DNA of 21,090 bases from an uncultured Lachnospiraceae bacterium (GCA_902783445.1 CACZQX010000197.1:1-21090), one strand, 5' to 3'; shown: positions 6,770 to 15,344, counted from the first letter of the stretch. Made by a program: numbers and translations. The notes: generated from the letters alone by a model not told the origin.

Positions 6770-8011
6770 CTATCTGTTTGCCAATTCTTCCATAATTTCA
6801 TCCCATGATACGCCTCTCTCAACCATAAGAACCATCATGTGATAAAGGAAGTCGGCAATTTCGTATTTAATCTCTTCTTTATCCGGATTTTTGGCGGCAA
6901 TAACAATTTCCGTCGCCTCTTCTCCGCATTTTTTAAGGATTTTATCAATGCCCTTATCAAAAAGATAGTTGGTATAAGAACCTTCTTTTGGATTTGACTT
7001 TCTGTCAAGAATTACATTGTAAACATCTTCCAAAATTTTTGCAGGATTCTTTTCCGTATAAGACTTTGAAGCAATATCCGTAAAGAAACAACTTCTGTTA
7101 CCGGTATGGCAAGCCGCACCTATTTGATGAACCTGAGCAAGCAAGGTATCCTTATCGCAATCGATAGTAAGTTTTTTTGCAAATTGAATATTGCCACTGG
7201 TCATACCTTTTGTCCAAAGTTCCTGTCTGCTTCTGGAATAATAAGTCATCATGCCCGTTGCAAGGGTTTTTTCAAAAGCTTCTTCGTTCATGTAAGCAAG
7301 CATCAAAACTTCCCCTGTTTTGTAATCCTGCGCAATAACGGGAATAAGGCCGTTTGGACCAAGTTTGAAATCGCTGAATTCAAGACTTGTATCAAACACT
7401 TCAACAGGAACGTTTAAGATATTTAAACTGAGTTTAAACTTCATAAATTCAGTAACATCAATATCGCAACTGTTAAAAGCTATGGATTTGATGTCAATAT
7501 CCTTAACCGCAGCGGCGAATTTTCTGGCATCACCGTCGTATTCGGTTATATTAATGATTTCTATTTTTTCTTCAGCCGTCTCATTATATGTGTTAACGCT
7601 TAGATTAAACAATTTGTTGGCTGATTTTATATCTTCGATGTTCTTTACAAAATTTGAGTTAAAAACAACGCATTTATCAACTCCGAAACGACTGATTGCA
7701 TCTCTTAAAACAGCATTTTCTCTTTCGCCTTCGAAAGTAAAGAAAACTTTTTTTGCTCCGGCATAAAGATATTTTTTTACATCTTCAAGCTTTTTGATAT
7801 AGCCTCCGGCATATATATCAATATCGCATTCGTTGCTGACGGTACGAAGAAAACCGATAAATTCGTCGTGCTCTGCGTCCGTTTTTGTTCTGTCTCTGAT
7901 AATAAGGGCATCGGCGCCGCAATTGGCATAGCTTATGACTTTGACAATGTTTTCTTCATGATTTGCATTTTCATCTAGTTCGATGGAAATTACAAGTTTA
8001 AAACTATCCAT
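6770..8011 (-). CDS. hisIE: HisIE bifunctional enzyme with a degenerate HisF-like N-terminal domain
   Basis: A 413-residue fusion catalysing steps 2 and 3 of histidine synthesis. HisI (about 215-311, phosphoribosyl-AMP cyclohydrolase) has TGEVLMLAYMN, YYSRSRQELWTKG, metal motif DCDKD (284-288) and CHTGNRSCF (301-309). HisE (about 322-413, phosphoribosyl-ATP pyrophosphatase) has GEEATEIVIAAK (363-374) and YEIADFLYHMM. Residues 1-135 resemble the first half of the HisF barrel: GADALIIRD (32-40), AGGYI for VGGGI (68-72), YAGAKKVFF (83-91) and FGVDKCVVF (109-117). The HisF general-acid/base aspartates appear to be Glu11 and Asn118, so this part is probably not a synthase. Usual bacterial HisIE is about half this length. 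I recall similar long forms in Lachnospiraceae, from memory only. The start overlaps the hisB stop as TAATG, so translation is coupled. Confidence 0.9.
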   Translation of the reverse strand: MDSFKLVISIELDENANHEENIVKVISYANCGADALIIRDRTKTDAEHDEFIGFLRTVSNECDIDIYAGGYIKKLEDVKKYLYAGAKKVFFTFEGERENAVLRDAISRFGVDKCVVFNSNFVKNIEDIKSANKLFNLSVNTYNETAEEKIEIINITEYDGDARKFAAAVKDIDIKSIAFNSCDIDVTEFMKFKLSLNILNVPVEVFDTSLEFSDFKLGPNGLIPVIAQDYKTGEVLMLAYMNEEAFEKTLATGMMTYYSRSRQELWTKGMTSGNIQFAKKLTIDCDKDTLLAQVHQIGAACHTGNRSCFFTDIASKSYTEKNPAKILEDVYNVILDRKSNPKEGSYTNYLFDKGIDKILKKCGEEATEIVIAAKNPDKEEIKYEIADFLYHMMVLMVERGVSWDEIMEELANR

Positions 8012-8598
8012 TAAAGAACCCCCTTAGTCGATGGAACGCCTTTAATACGAGCGTCCAACATTGTAGCTTCATCCAAAGCCTTTGCGAATGCTTTAAATGT
8101 TGCTTCCAAAATGTGGTGATTGTTAGCTCCTTCAAGCTCTTTGAGATAGAGATTAATGCCTGCATTTACACAAAGCGCATAAAAGAACTCTCTTGACATT
8201 TCGCATTCAAAATCTCCCACTCTTTCGACAGTCAAGTTAATATCATAAATCAAATAAGGTCTGCCGGAAATATCAATCGCAGCCATAACAACGCTTTCAT
8301 CCATAGGAAGAATCATATTTCCGAAACGTTTGATGCCGGCTTTGTCTCCCAAAGCTTCTTTTAAGGCCTGACCAAGAACAATTCCCGTGTCTTCCACCGT
8401 GTGGTGAGTATCCACATTTAAATCGCCTTTAACTTTCAAATCCAAATCAAATAGACCGTGTCTTGCAAAGCTTTCAAGCATGTGGTCGAAAAATCCGATG
8501 CCCGTATCAACGTTTGCTTTTCCGCTTCCGTCAAGATCGATTGTAAGTTCTATGTCCGTTTCCTTTGTTTTTCTCTTAATTGTTGCAATTCTGCTCAT
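8011..8598 (-). CDS. hisB: Imidazoleglycerol-phosphate dehydratase
   Basis: Monofunctional HisB of 195 residues, the usual length, dehydrating imidazole glycerol phosphate to imidazole acetol phosphate (step 6 or 7 depending on count). The metal-binding signatures are complete: DTHHTVED (63-70) and NNHHILEATFKA (159-170), plus FFDHMLESFARHG (36-48) and the basic C-terminal RIKGVPSTKG. The ATG at 8598 has a GGGAG site about 10 nt upstream. It stands 74 nt after hisD, the only real gap in the operon. Its stop overlaps the hisIE start by one base. No fused phosphatase domain is present, so a separate histidinol phosphatase is needed. Confidence 0.96.
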   Translation of the reverse strand: MSRIATIKRKTKETDIELTIDLDGSGKANVDTGIGFFDHMLESFARHGLFDLDLKVKGDLNVDTHHTVEDTGIVLGQALKEALGDKAGIKRFGNMILPMDESVVMAAIDISGRPYLIYDINLTVERVGDFECEMSREFFYALCVNAGINLYLKELEGANNHHILEATFKAFAKALDEATMLDARIKGVPSTKGVL

Positions 8599-8637
8599 TT
8601 TAATAAAACTCCCGTAAAATTAGTTTTTACTGTTAAT

Positions 8638-8667
8638 ATTTTAACACCATCTATGTGTCTTTCACAA
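8638..8667 (-). promoter_or_regulatory. Possible internal promoter before hisB
   Basis: In the 74-nt hisD-hisB gap the minus strand has TTGTGA (plus 8662-8667), 18 nt, then TAAAAT (8638-8643) preceded by TGT, an extended -10 pattern. The same bases form an AT-only 6-bp inverted repeat (TGTTAA, complement TTAACA; 8631-8646). Composition alone could give this, so the call is weak. Confidence 0.25.
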
Positions 8668-8672
8668 TCGCT

Positions 8673-9968
8673 TTAGTCATTAAATCTGACTTTTATTGAA
8701 TTTGCGTGAGCCGTAAGACGTTCGCTTTCCGCAAATTTAATAATATCTTTGTGAACCGCTTCCAAAGCCTGTCTCGAATATGAGATAATGCTTGATTTTT
8801 TAATAAAATCATCCACGCTTAAAGGTGAGAAAAATCTGGCCGTTCCGTTTGTAGGAAGTACATGGTTCGGTCCCGCAAAGTAATCTCCCAATGGCTCCGA
8901 TGAATACTCTCCCAGGAAAATTGCTCCTGCATTTCTAACCTTTGTCATGGTTTGGAATGGATCTTTGGTAAGGATTTCAAGGTGTTCGCTGGCTATTTCG
9001 TTAACGGCCGTCACCGCTTCATCCATGTCGTTTGCCACAAGTATATATCCGAAATTTTCAAGAGATTTCTTAATAATGCTTTCTCTTTCAAGGCTTTCCG
9101 TAAAGCTTTCGATATGTTTAATAACATCCGAAACCATTTCATCACAAGTTGTTACAAGTATTGCCGATGCAAGTTCGTCATGTTCCGCCTGAGATAACAT
9201 ATCCGCCGCAATATAACGTGGATTAGCCGTTTCGTCCGCAAGAACGCAGATTTCACTTGGACCCGCAATGGAATCAATGCTTACAAAGCCGTAAACAAAA
9301 CGTTTTGCAAGGGCAACGAAAATGTTTCCGGGACCTACGATTTTATCAACTTTCGGAATTGTATCCGTACCATAAGCAAGGGATGCAATAGCTTGCGCAC
9401 CGCCTATTTTATAGATTTCATCTGCTCCGGCTTCATTTGCCGCAACCAAAACAACCGGATTTATCTTACCGTCTTTTCCCGCAGGTGTTGTCATAACGAT
9501 TTTATCCACTCCCGCAACTTTGGCCGGTATAATGTTCATAAGAACCGATGACGGATATGCTGCCTTGCCGCCCGGCACATAAACGCCTACTTTTTCCAAA
9601 GCAGTAACTTTTTGGCCCAAAATCGAACCGTCTTCTTTGGAATTAAACCAGCTTTTTTGAAGTTGTAATGAATGGAAATCAAAGATGTTCTTCTTTGATT
9701 TACGAATTATGTTAACCAGCTCATCATCATTTAATTCTTTGTAAGCTGCCTCAATTTCTTCTTTGCTTACTTTTACGTTTGATGCATTAATGGATTCGCA
9801 GTCGAATTTATTTGTATATTTAAATAAGGCTTCGTCTCCGTTTTCACGAACATCTTCGCAAATATCCTTAACCACCGATTCGTATTCGGAGTAGTTGTTT
9901 GGACTTCTTTTAAGCAAATCGTTTAATATATCTTTTTTTGAATTTTCGTCTAATCTAACAACTTTCAT
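8673..9968 (-). CDS. hisD: Histidinol dehydrogenase
   Basis: Zinc-dependent NAD enzyme of 431 residues performing the last two oxidations, histidinol to histidine. Visible are VPGGKAAYPSS (131-141), IGGAQAIASLAYGT (188-201), VGPGNIFVALAKR (211-223), AGPSEI (235-240), zinc ligands Gln260 and His263 in SQAEHDE, the catalytic Glu328-His329 pair in SEHLE, Asp362 in GDYFAGPNHVLPT, and His421 near the C-terminus. All key residues are present and the length is standard. It lies 10 nt after hisG, as expected within one operon. Confidence 0.97.
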   Translation of the reverse strand: MKVVRLDENSKKDILNDLLKRSPNNYSEYESVVKDICEDVRENGDEALFKYTNKFDCESINASNVKVSKEEIEAAYKELNDDELVNIIRKSKKNIFDFHSLQLQKSWFNSKEDGSILGQKVTALEKVGVYVPGGKAAYPSSVLMNIIPAKVAGVDKIVMTTPAGKDGKINPVVLVAANEAGADEIYKIGGAQAIASLAYGTDTIPKVDKIVGPGNIFVALAKRFVYGFVSIDSIAGPSEICVLADETANPRYIAADMLSQAEHDELASAILVTTCDEMVSDVIKHIESFTESLERESIIKKSLENFGYILVANDMDEAVTAVNEIASEHLEILTKDPFQTMTKVRNAGAIFLGEYSSEPLGDYFAGPNHVLPTNGTARFFSPLSVDDFIKKSSIISYSRQALEAVHKDIIKFAESERLTAHANSIKVRFND

Positions 9969-9978
9969 ATGGCATTTC

Positions 9979-10617
9979 CTATCCTATAATTTCTTTTAAA
10001 CCGTTAATAAGCTTTGTAATACGCTCATTTTCCATTTTCATGCTGACTTGATTTACAACCATTCTGGCTGATAAATCACAAATTGTTTCCAAAACTTCAA
10101 GACCGTTTTCTTTCAAAGTCGAGCCTGTTTCAACAATATCCACAATAACATCCGAAAGTCCCACAATAGGAGCAAGTTCCACGGATCCGTTAAGTTTGAT
10201 AATTTCCGTGGTCTGTCCTTTAACATTATGGAAATAATCCTTTGCGATATTGGGATATTTGCTGGCAACTCTTATTTGACGTCCGCTGTTTAAAAGCTCT
10301 TTGTTTTTGGCCGGACCGCATACGCACATTCTGCATTTGCCGAATCCGAAATCCAAAACTTCAAATATATTTCGACCTTCCTCCAAAATAGTATCTTTTC
10401 CCACAATACCAATATCGGCTGCGCCGTAATCCACATATGTCGGCACATCCGATGGCTTGCTTAGGAAAAATTTAAGCTTTAAATCTTCATTAACAAATAT
10501 TAGTTTTCTTGTTTTGTCATCATTTATTTCTTCACATGTAATGCCCAGTTTTTCAAATAACTCCAAAGACTTTTTTGCAAGTCTGCCTTTTGCAAGGGCG
10601 AATGTTAAATATCTCAT
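9979..10617 (-). CDS. hisG: ATP phosphoribosyltransferase, short form
   Basis: First enzyme of histidine synthesis, joining ATP and PRPP. At 212 residues it is the short HisG(S) form, lacking the C-terminal regulatory ACT-like domain, and therefore depends on HisZ for activity and feedback. Signatures are FALAKGRL (6-13), GAADIGIVGKD (65-75) and the PRPP-binding DVIVDIVETGSTLKENGL (156-173). The C-terminus stops after the catalytic two-lobe domain. The start lies 8 nt after hisZ, consistent with co-translation of the two subunits. Confidence 0.96.
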   Translation of the reverse strand: MRYLTFALAKGRLAKKSLELFEKLGITCEEINDDKTRKLIFVNEDLKLKFFLSKPSDVPTYVDYGAADIGIVGKDTILEEGRNIFEVLDFGFGKCRMCVCGPAKNKELLNSGRQIRVASKYPNIAKDYFHNVKGQTTEIIKLNGSVELAPIVGLSDVIVDIVETGSTLKENGLEVLETICDLSARMVVNQVSMKMENERITKLINGLKEIIG

Positions 10618-10625
10618 ACTTCCTC

Positions 10626-11810
10626 CTAAAATAGCTTATGAATCGAATTCACTCTGTTTCTTTCTTTAAACAAATCCAGCTCTTTTTCGTCTTTAATCTG
10701 CTTACTTGAAAGCATAAGAACGCATTCGTTTTTCTTTCTTAAATCTGTTGCTGTTTTAACGGCCTCGTCTAATTTTTTATCGTCGAAAATAATAAGATGT
10801 CTTTGTCTTTCGCTGTTAATCTCAATATTTTGGCGTTCCAAGGCAAGCATGAGTCTGTCGATATTGATACCGAATCCCACAGCGGGAGCATCTTTTCCGA
10901 ACTGTTTTAAAAGATTATTGTATCTGCCGCCGCCTACTAACGATTCTCCGGCACCGTATGTATATCCTTTGAAAATAACTCCGGTATAGTATTCGTAATT
11001 GCTTAACATTCCAAGATCGAAACTTACATAGGATTCCAAACCGTAAGATTTGATTATTTCATATATAGCCAAAAGATTATCGATGGCTTTTATTGCCTCT
11101 TCGTTATCGGTAAATTCTTTTGCCGATTCAAGCACGCTTACATCACCGAAAAGCTCCGGCAACTTGGCGAATATTTTAATATATTTTTCATCAACACCGT
11201 ATTTTTTAAGTGTCTCTTCTATTCCGAAAAGATTTTTCTTTTCAATAAGTTTAATGATTTCAAGTTTAACTTCATCGAATATACCGGCTTCTTTGATGAT
11301 TCCTTTAAAGAATCCGGCTTGACCCAATTCAACTTGAAATTCTTTAAGTCCCGATGCAATCATGCTTTCAATAACCATTACCACCATTTCGGCATCGGCG
11401 AAAGGACTGTCATCGCATATAAGTTCCGCTCCAGCTTGTGTTTGTTCCTTAAGTTTTCCTTGAAATTCCGAATTATTGACAAAAATATTACCGCAATAGC
11501 AAAGTCTAACCGGAAATTCATCCTTTGAAAAAAACTTGCTTGCACATCTTGCAATAGATGGTGTAATATCAGGTCTCAAAACAAGAGTATTTCCTTCTCT
11601 GTCAAAAAATTTGTAAAGGTCGTTTGAAGGAACGCTTCCTCTTTCTTCACTGAAAACCTCGAAAAATTCAAAGCTTGGAGTTTTAATATTGTTATATCCG
11701 TACTTTGCAAAAATTTCATCAATTTTGTTTTGTATAAAAAGTCTGTCGGAACACTCTTTACCGTAAATATCTCTTACTCCGTCGGGAGTATGTAATAATT
11801 TGTTTTCCAT
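10626..11810 (-). CDS. hisZ: ATP phosphoribosyltransferase regulatory subunit HisZ
   Basis: HisRS-like paralogue of 394 residues that pairs with short HisG and confers histidine feedback. It has the class II synthetase core: HTPDGVRDIYG at the N-terminus, LRPDITPSIAR (motif 2 region), ELGQAGFF, and FDLGMLSNYEYYTGVIFKGY with VGGGRYNNLL and VGFGINIDRLML (motif 3 region). The catalytic synthetase residues are altered (for example RLCYCGNIF where HisRS has FRYERP-like sequence), and only a shortened C-terminal domain follows, so it is not a tRNA synthetase. An in-frame ATG at 11834 would add eight residues, but the family start is MENKLLHTPDG at 11810, preceded by AGGT. It is the first gene of the his operon. 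Confidence 0.93.
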   Translation of the reverse strand: MENKLLHTPDGVRDIYGKECSDRLFIQNKIDEIFAKYGYNNIKTPSFEFFEVFSEERGSVPSNDLYKFFDREGNTLVLRPDITPSIARCASKFFSKDEFPVRLCYCGNIFVNNSEFQGKLKEQTQAGAELICDDSPFADAEMVVMVIESMIASGLKEFQVELGQAGFFKGIIKEAGIFDEVKLEIIKLIEKKNLFGIEETLKKYGVDEKYIKIFAKLPELFGDVSVLESAKEFTDNEEAIKAIDNLLAIYEIIKSYGLESYVSFDLGMLSNYEYYTGVIFKGYTYGAGESLVGGGRYNNLLKQFGKDAPAVGFGINIDRLMLALERQNIEINSERQRHLIIFDDKKLDEAVKTATDLRKKNECVLMLSSKQIKDEKELDLFKERNRVNSIHKLF

Positions 11811-11834
11811 ATAAATTACCTGTAGTTTTAGCAT

Positions 11835-11846
11835 GCACTTTAGTGC
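11835..11846. repeat. Inverted repeat in the hisZ leader
   Basis: GCACT-TT-AGTGC, a 12-bp near-contiguous palindrome 25 bp before the hisZ start. Immediately upstream in the transcript is CGTTAACG (about 11846-11853), whose TAACG is mirrored by CGTTA at about 11862-11866. The spacing is too tight for a good RNA hairpin (2-nt loop), so a protein-binding site is the more likely reading. Confidence 0.45.
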
Positions 11847-11868
11847 GTTAACGTGTTATTTCGTTACA

Positions 11869-11897
11869 AGACTAACAGATTAAACCGGTTTTGTCAA
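11869..11897 (-). promoter_or_regulatory. Promoter of the his operon, overlapping the recU stop
   Basis: The minus strand has a perfect TTGACA (plus 11892-11897), 17 nt, then TAGTCT (plus 11869-11874), a poor -10 that keeps only TA and the final T. The -35 box overlaps the last codons of recU. The predicted start near 11862 gives a leader of about 50 nt. I see no T-box sequence and no leader peptide rich in His, so control is more likely by a repressor at the nearby palindromes. A strong -35 with a weak -10 fits a regulated promoter. Confidence 0.55.
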
Positions 11898-12436
11898 TTA
11901 TTATTTTTCCTGCTTTCCAAGTCTTTTTCAAGTCCTTCAAGATAATGAACGGGCACTCCGCTATGGGAATGCAAGATAAAATCTTTATTCAATTCATCTA
12001 TTTTAAAGCTTTTTCGCCCGCCCGAATTCATTCGGTCAAAAAACTCTTTGATTTTTGCAAAAGGAATATAATAAATTTCGTTGCGATGAGTGAAATCCAA
12101 AATTATAAAAGCAACTCCCCCTTGATTTTCAAAACTTTCCATAAACTCAAACTGATGAATATGTATGTTTGCAAGGGCAAATGTATCCGAGTTGCATTCC
12201 TTTGCATCAAAACAAACCGGAAAGCCCTGCACCGCACCGATATAATCCACGGTACTTTTTTGTTCAAAATAAGCCAAAGTGATATGCCTTGTGGAATTAT
12301 CGATTTCAATGGGCTTTATGGGGGTTGGTATTTTTTGAACCAAAGCTATTTTGCTTTCTTTGTATTTTTCGTTGGAATAATTAATCATTTCCTCCAAGGC
12401 GGAGCCTCTTAGGCCCCTTGATTTCCAGGTAGGCAT
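11894..12436 (-). CDS. recU: Holliday junction resolvase RecU
   Basis: Nuclease of 180 residues that cleaves four-way junctions in recombination repair and chromosome segregation of Firmicutes; it replaces RuvC. Family signatures are RGLRGSALEEMINYSNEKY (7-25), KIPTPIKPI (35-43), the nuclease core STVDYIG (61-67) and FDAKE (76-80) with acidic metal ligands Asp64, Asp77 and Glu80, then HIHQFEFM (92-99) and YIPF (123-126). The ATG at 12436 has AGAGGAA upstream and lies 28 bp inside the preceding pseudouridine synthase gene, so translation is probably coupled. In Bacillus recU neighbours a penicillin-binding protein gene; here that partner is absent. Confidence 0.93.
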   Translation of the reverse strand: MPTWKSRGLRGSALEEMINYSNEKYKESKIALVQKIPTPIKPIEIDNSTRHITLAYFEQKSTVDYIGAVQGFPVCFDAKECNSDTFALANIHIHQFEFMESFENQGGVAFIILDFTHRNEIYYIPFAKIKEFFDRMNSGGRKSFKIDELNKDFILHSHSGVPVHYLEGLEKDLESRKNNN

Positions 12437-13413
12437 AGTTTTTCCTCTTTTAATATCCTTTTAAAATGATTTGGAATATCGCATACTAATCTTTTATCCG
12501 ACAAATCGGATAGTTCTTCCTCTATTTCGGGAAAATGCAACTCATATGCGTGCAATAGCTGATATTTAAGTTTATATTTATTAGCGGCTTCGGTATTTAG
12601 CTCTTTATTGCCGTATTTATTATCTCCCATTATAGGATGTCCTATAGATGCCAAATGAGCTCTTATTTGATGAGTTTTTCCGCTGATTAGTTTTACTTTA
12701 AGAAGCGATATTTTGCCGTTTGTATCCAAGGGCTCGTAAAATGTTTCTATATAGTTTCCGTCATTTTCATCCTCTGATATTTTAACTATATTTCCCTCCA
12801 GCTTTTTTAAATAGCCCTTAATCAGCATCCCTTTATCTATTTTTCCTTTTGCAAGGCATAAATAATACTTATCCAAGTTGTGATTTTTCAATAAGTCTGC
12901 GCATTTTTGCAATGCCGGCAAGGTTTTACCGAATAAAATCATTCCGCTGGTATTTCTGTCCAAACGGTTGCAAATGCCGGGTTTGAAGGTTTTTAGGCTT
13001 TCCAATTTTATCTCACCTTTATCTATCAAATAAGCAATTATTTGCTCATTAATCGAGACATCTCCCGCTTCTGCTTTTTGGGACAGGCGTCCGGCTGCTT
13101 TGTTTGCAATTAAGATATTCTTATCTTCATATACAATATCCAAGTCTTTATAATCGACTTTGTAAGCATCAAAATCTTCCTTAAGATTTGATTCATTGCT
13201 AAACTTTGCAAAGGTTTCGTCGGAAAGATATATTTTTATATTGTCTCCTTCCTTTAGCTTTTCATTGCCGCTTGCCTTTTTGTCGTTTAAAATAATATTC
13301 TTTTTTCTGAGCATTTTATAAATAAAGCTTGTGGGCGCTTCTTTTAAAACAGTATTTAAAAGCTTATCGAAGCGCTTGCCCGCTTCATTTTTTGATACAA
13401 CTATTTCTTTCAT
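12409..13413 (-). CDS. RluA-family 23S rRNA pseudouridine synthase (RluC/D-like)
   Basis: RNA-modifying enzyme of 334 residues that converts uridine to pseudouridine, probably in 23S rRNA. An S4-like RNA-binding domain occupies about 1-65 (GKRFDKLLNTVL, LRKKNIILNDKKASGNEKL, GDNIKIYL). The catalytic domain has IVYEDKNILIANKAAG (93-108), the active-site motif NRLDRNTSG (149-157) with catalytic Asp152, KTHQIRAHLA (246-255), HPIMGDNKYG (259-268) and LLHAYELHF (286-294). The Asn at 149 stands where many members have His. The start overlaps the upstream ygiQ stop as ATGA. The family is clear; which uridines it modifies is not. Confidence 0.92.
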   Translation of the reverse strand: MKEIVVSKNEAGKRFDKLLNTVLKEAPTSFIYKMLRKKNIILNDKKASGNEKLKEGDNIKIYLSDETFAKFSNESNLKEDFDAYKVDYKDLDIVYEDKNILIANKAAGRLSQKAEAGDVSINEQIIAYLIDKGEIKLESLKTFKPGICNRLDRNTSGMILFGKTLPALQKCADLLKNHNLDKYYLCLAKGKIDKGMLIKGYLKKLEGNIVKISEDENDGNYIETFYEPLDTNGKISLLKVKLISGKTHQIRAHLASIGHPIMGDNKYGNKELNTEAANKYKLKYQLLHAYELHFPEIEEELSDLSDKRLVCDIPNHFKRILKEEKLCLPGNQGA

Positions 13414-15344
13414 TTCTTTTTATGAACGTTTCTTATTGTTTTCTTTTTGCCTGCTTTCTTATCTGTGTCGGAGATCTTTTTAAATCCGCTTGATTTTACA
13501 AAATTTGTTTTTGTATTGGCTTTAAAAGATTTATCTTTGTGATAAGTCTTAATAAGGCATTTGCTTTCAACGCCTATAAGATCAGTGCGTCCGGCAGCTT
13601 TTAAAGCTTCGATAACCAAGTCTTTGTTTGCCGGATTTTTGTATTGTAAAAGCGCTCTTTGCATTGCTTTTTCGTGAGGATTTTTGGCAACGTAAACCGG
13701 CTTTAAAATCCTCGGATCAAGGCCTGTGTAATACATACATGTGGAAAGGGTTGAAGGTGTTGGATAAAAATCCTGAACCTGCTCCGGCTGATGATTTATA
13801 TCTCTTAAATATTCAGCCAAAATCACGGCATCCTTTAATGTGGAGCCCGGATGGGAACTCATAAGATAAGGCACAATAAACTGCTTTTTGCCGCTCTTCT
13901 TATTAAGTTCATCAAAACGCTTTACAAATCTTTCGTAAACTGAGTGGTCCGGTTTTCCCATTTTTTCAAGAACATTCGAAGATACATGCTCCGGCGCCAC
14001 ACGAAGTTGCCCGCTTATATGATCTTTAATCAATTCTTTAAAGAAGCTCTCATCTTTGTCATATATCAAATAGTCGAAGCGAATTCCCGATCTTATAAAT
14101 ACTTTTTTCACTCCGTCTATGGCTTTAAGCTCTCTCAATAACTTTAAATAATCTTTGTGATCGGCTTCCAAGTTTTTGCATGCTGTGGGAAAAAGACATT
14201 GTTTATCTTTACAGGCGCCTTTTTCCAATTGCTTTTTGCATGCCGGTTTTCTGAAATTGGCCGTGGGACCTCCAACGTCATGAATATAACCCTTAAAGTC
14301 AGGATCTTTAACCATGGCTTTTGCCTCTTTGATAATGGATTCATGACTTCTTGCTTGAATAATTCTTCCCTGATGGAAATTCAAAGAACAAAAATTACAA
14401 GCGCCTATGCAGCCTCTGTTGCTTGTTATACTGAATTTAACCTCGGATAATGCCGCCACTCCGCCCAAAGGCTCGTATGAAGGATGATATGTTTTTGTGT
14501 AATCATATTCGTATATATCATCAAATTCCTGTGTTGTAAGGGGCATAGCCGGTGTGTTTACAACAACACTTATTCCGTTTGGATAAGGCTCAATAAGGCG
14601 TTTGGCATTAAAAGGATCCGTATTTTGGTATTGAATATAAAAGCTTTTTGCGTAGTTTTTCTTATCCGCAAGCAAATCACTGTAAGGATATAAAACAATA
14701 GAATCATCCGACTCAGAGAAATCCTCAACAGGACTGTTAATCTTATAAGCGCTTCCTTTTACATATGTAATGTCCTTAACATCGATTCCGGCATTTAAAG
14801 CATCTGCGATTTCAACAATTGCTTTTTCACCCATTCCGTAAATCAAAATGTCCGCCGCACTGTCAAGTAAAATCGACCTTTTCAAACTATTGGACCAATA
14901 ATCGTAATGAGCAAGCCTTCGAAGACTGGCTTCCACGCCACCGATAATAATAGGCGTTTTTTTGTATGTTTGTCTGATTAAATTACCGTAAACAACTGTT
15001 GCATAATCGGGGCGCTTTCCCATTATGCCACCGGGAGTATAAGCATCTTTTTCACGGCGTTTTTTTGAAACCGTATAGTGATTAACCATGGAATCCATGT
15101 TTCCGGCGGAAATTAAAAAACCCAGCCTTGGCTCACCAAAAACAGTTATGCTTTCTTTGTCTTTCCAATCAGGCTGGGATATAATCGCAACTCTATACCC
15201 ATGCGCATCCAAGACTCTGCTGATTATTGCATGCCCGAAGGAAGGGTGATCCACATAGGCATCACCTATAACATAGACAAAATCAACATAGTCCCAGTTT
15301 CGCATTTTTAAATCTTCTTTGGATATAGGCAAAAAACTTGCCAC
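13410..15344 (-). CDS. ygiQ: YgiQ family radical SAM protein
   Basis: Protein of 644 residues of the UPF0313/YgiQ family, whose substrate is unknown. An N-terminal cobalamin-binding-like half includes DFVYVIGDAYVDHPSFG (21-37) and GGVEASLRRLAHYDYW (135-150). The radical SAM core follows, with the 4Fe-4S motif CIGACNFC at Cys312, Cys316 and Cys319. A second cysteine group (369, 378, 383, 389) follows GGPTANF; from memory it is also present in E. coli YgiQ. The C-terminal region holds VAPEHVS, SSHPGST, DFYPTPSTLSTCMYYTG and a basic tail. The start is GTG at 15344, because the stop of the FtsA-like gene shares its last base (TAGTG) and GGAAGG lies just upstream. Translation is therefore probably re-initiated. 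Confidence 0.94.
   Translation of the reverse strand: MASFLPISKEDLKMRNWDYVDFVYVIGDAYVDHPSFGHAIISRVLDAHGYRVAIISQPDWKDKESITVFGEPRLGFLISAGNMDSMVNHYTVSKKRREKDAYTPGGIMGKRPDYATVVYGNLIRQTYKKTPIIIGGVEASLRRLAHYDYWSNSLKRSILLDSAADILIYGMGEKAIVEIADALNAGIDVKDITYVKGSAYKINSPVEDFSESDDSIVLYPYSDLLADKKNYAKSFYIQYQNTDPFNAKRLIEPYPNGISVVVNTPAMPLTTQEFDDIYEYDYTKTYHPSYEPLGGVAALSEVKFSITSNRGCIGACNFCSLNFHQGRIIQARSHESIIKEAKAMVKDPDFKGYIHDVGGPTANFRKPACKKQLEKGACKDKQCLFPTACKNLEADHKDYLKLLRELKAIDGVKKVFIRSGIRFDYLIYDKDESFFKELIKDHISGQLRVAPEHVSSNVLEKMGKPDHSVYERFVKRFDELNKKSGKKQFIVPYLMSSHPGSTLKDAVILAEYLRDINHQPEQVQDFYPTPSTLSTCMYYTGLDPRILKPVYVAKNPHEKAMQRALLQYKNPANKDLVIEALKAAGRTDLIGVESKCLIKTYHKDKSFKANTKTNFVKSSGFKKISDTDKKAGKKKTIRNVHKKK

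Noticed and set aside
10626..11810. Histidyl-tRNA synthetase
   Set aside because: The motif 2 arginine context is altered and the next gene is a short HisG, so this is HisZ.
11811..11897. Histidine T-box riboswitch ahead of hisZ
   Set aside because: The leader is too short and the AGGGTGGNACCGCG-type T-box sequence is absent.
11891..12412. Plus-strand 173-residue frame opposite recU
   Set aside because: Antisense to a clear RecU with all motifs; its translation shows no domain and no ribosome site was found.
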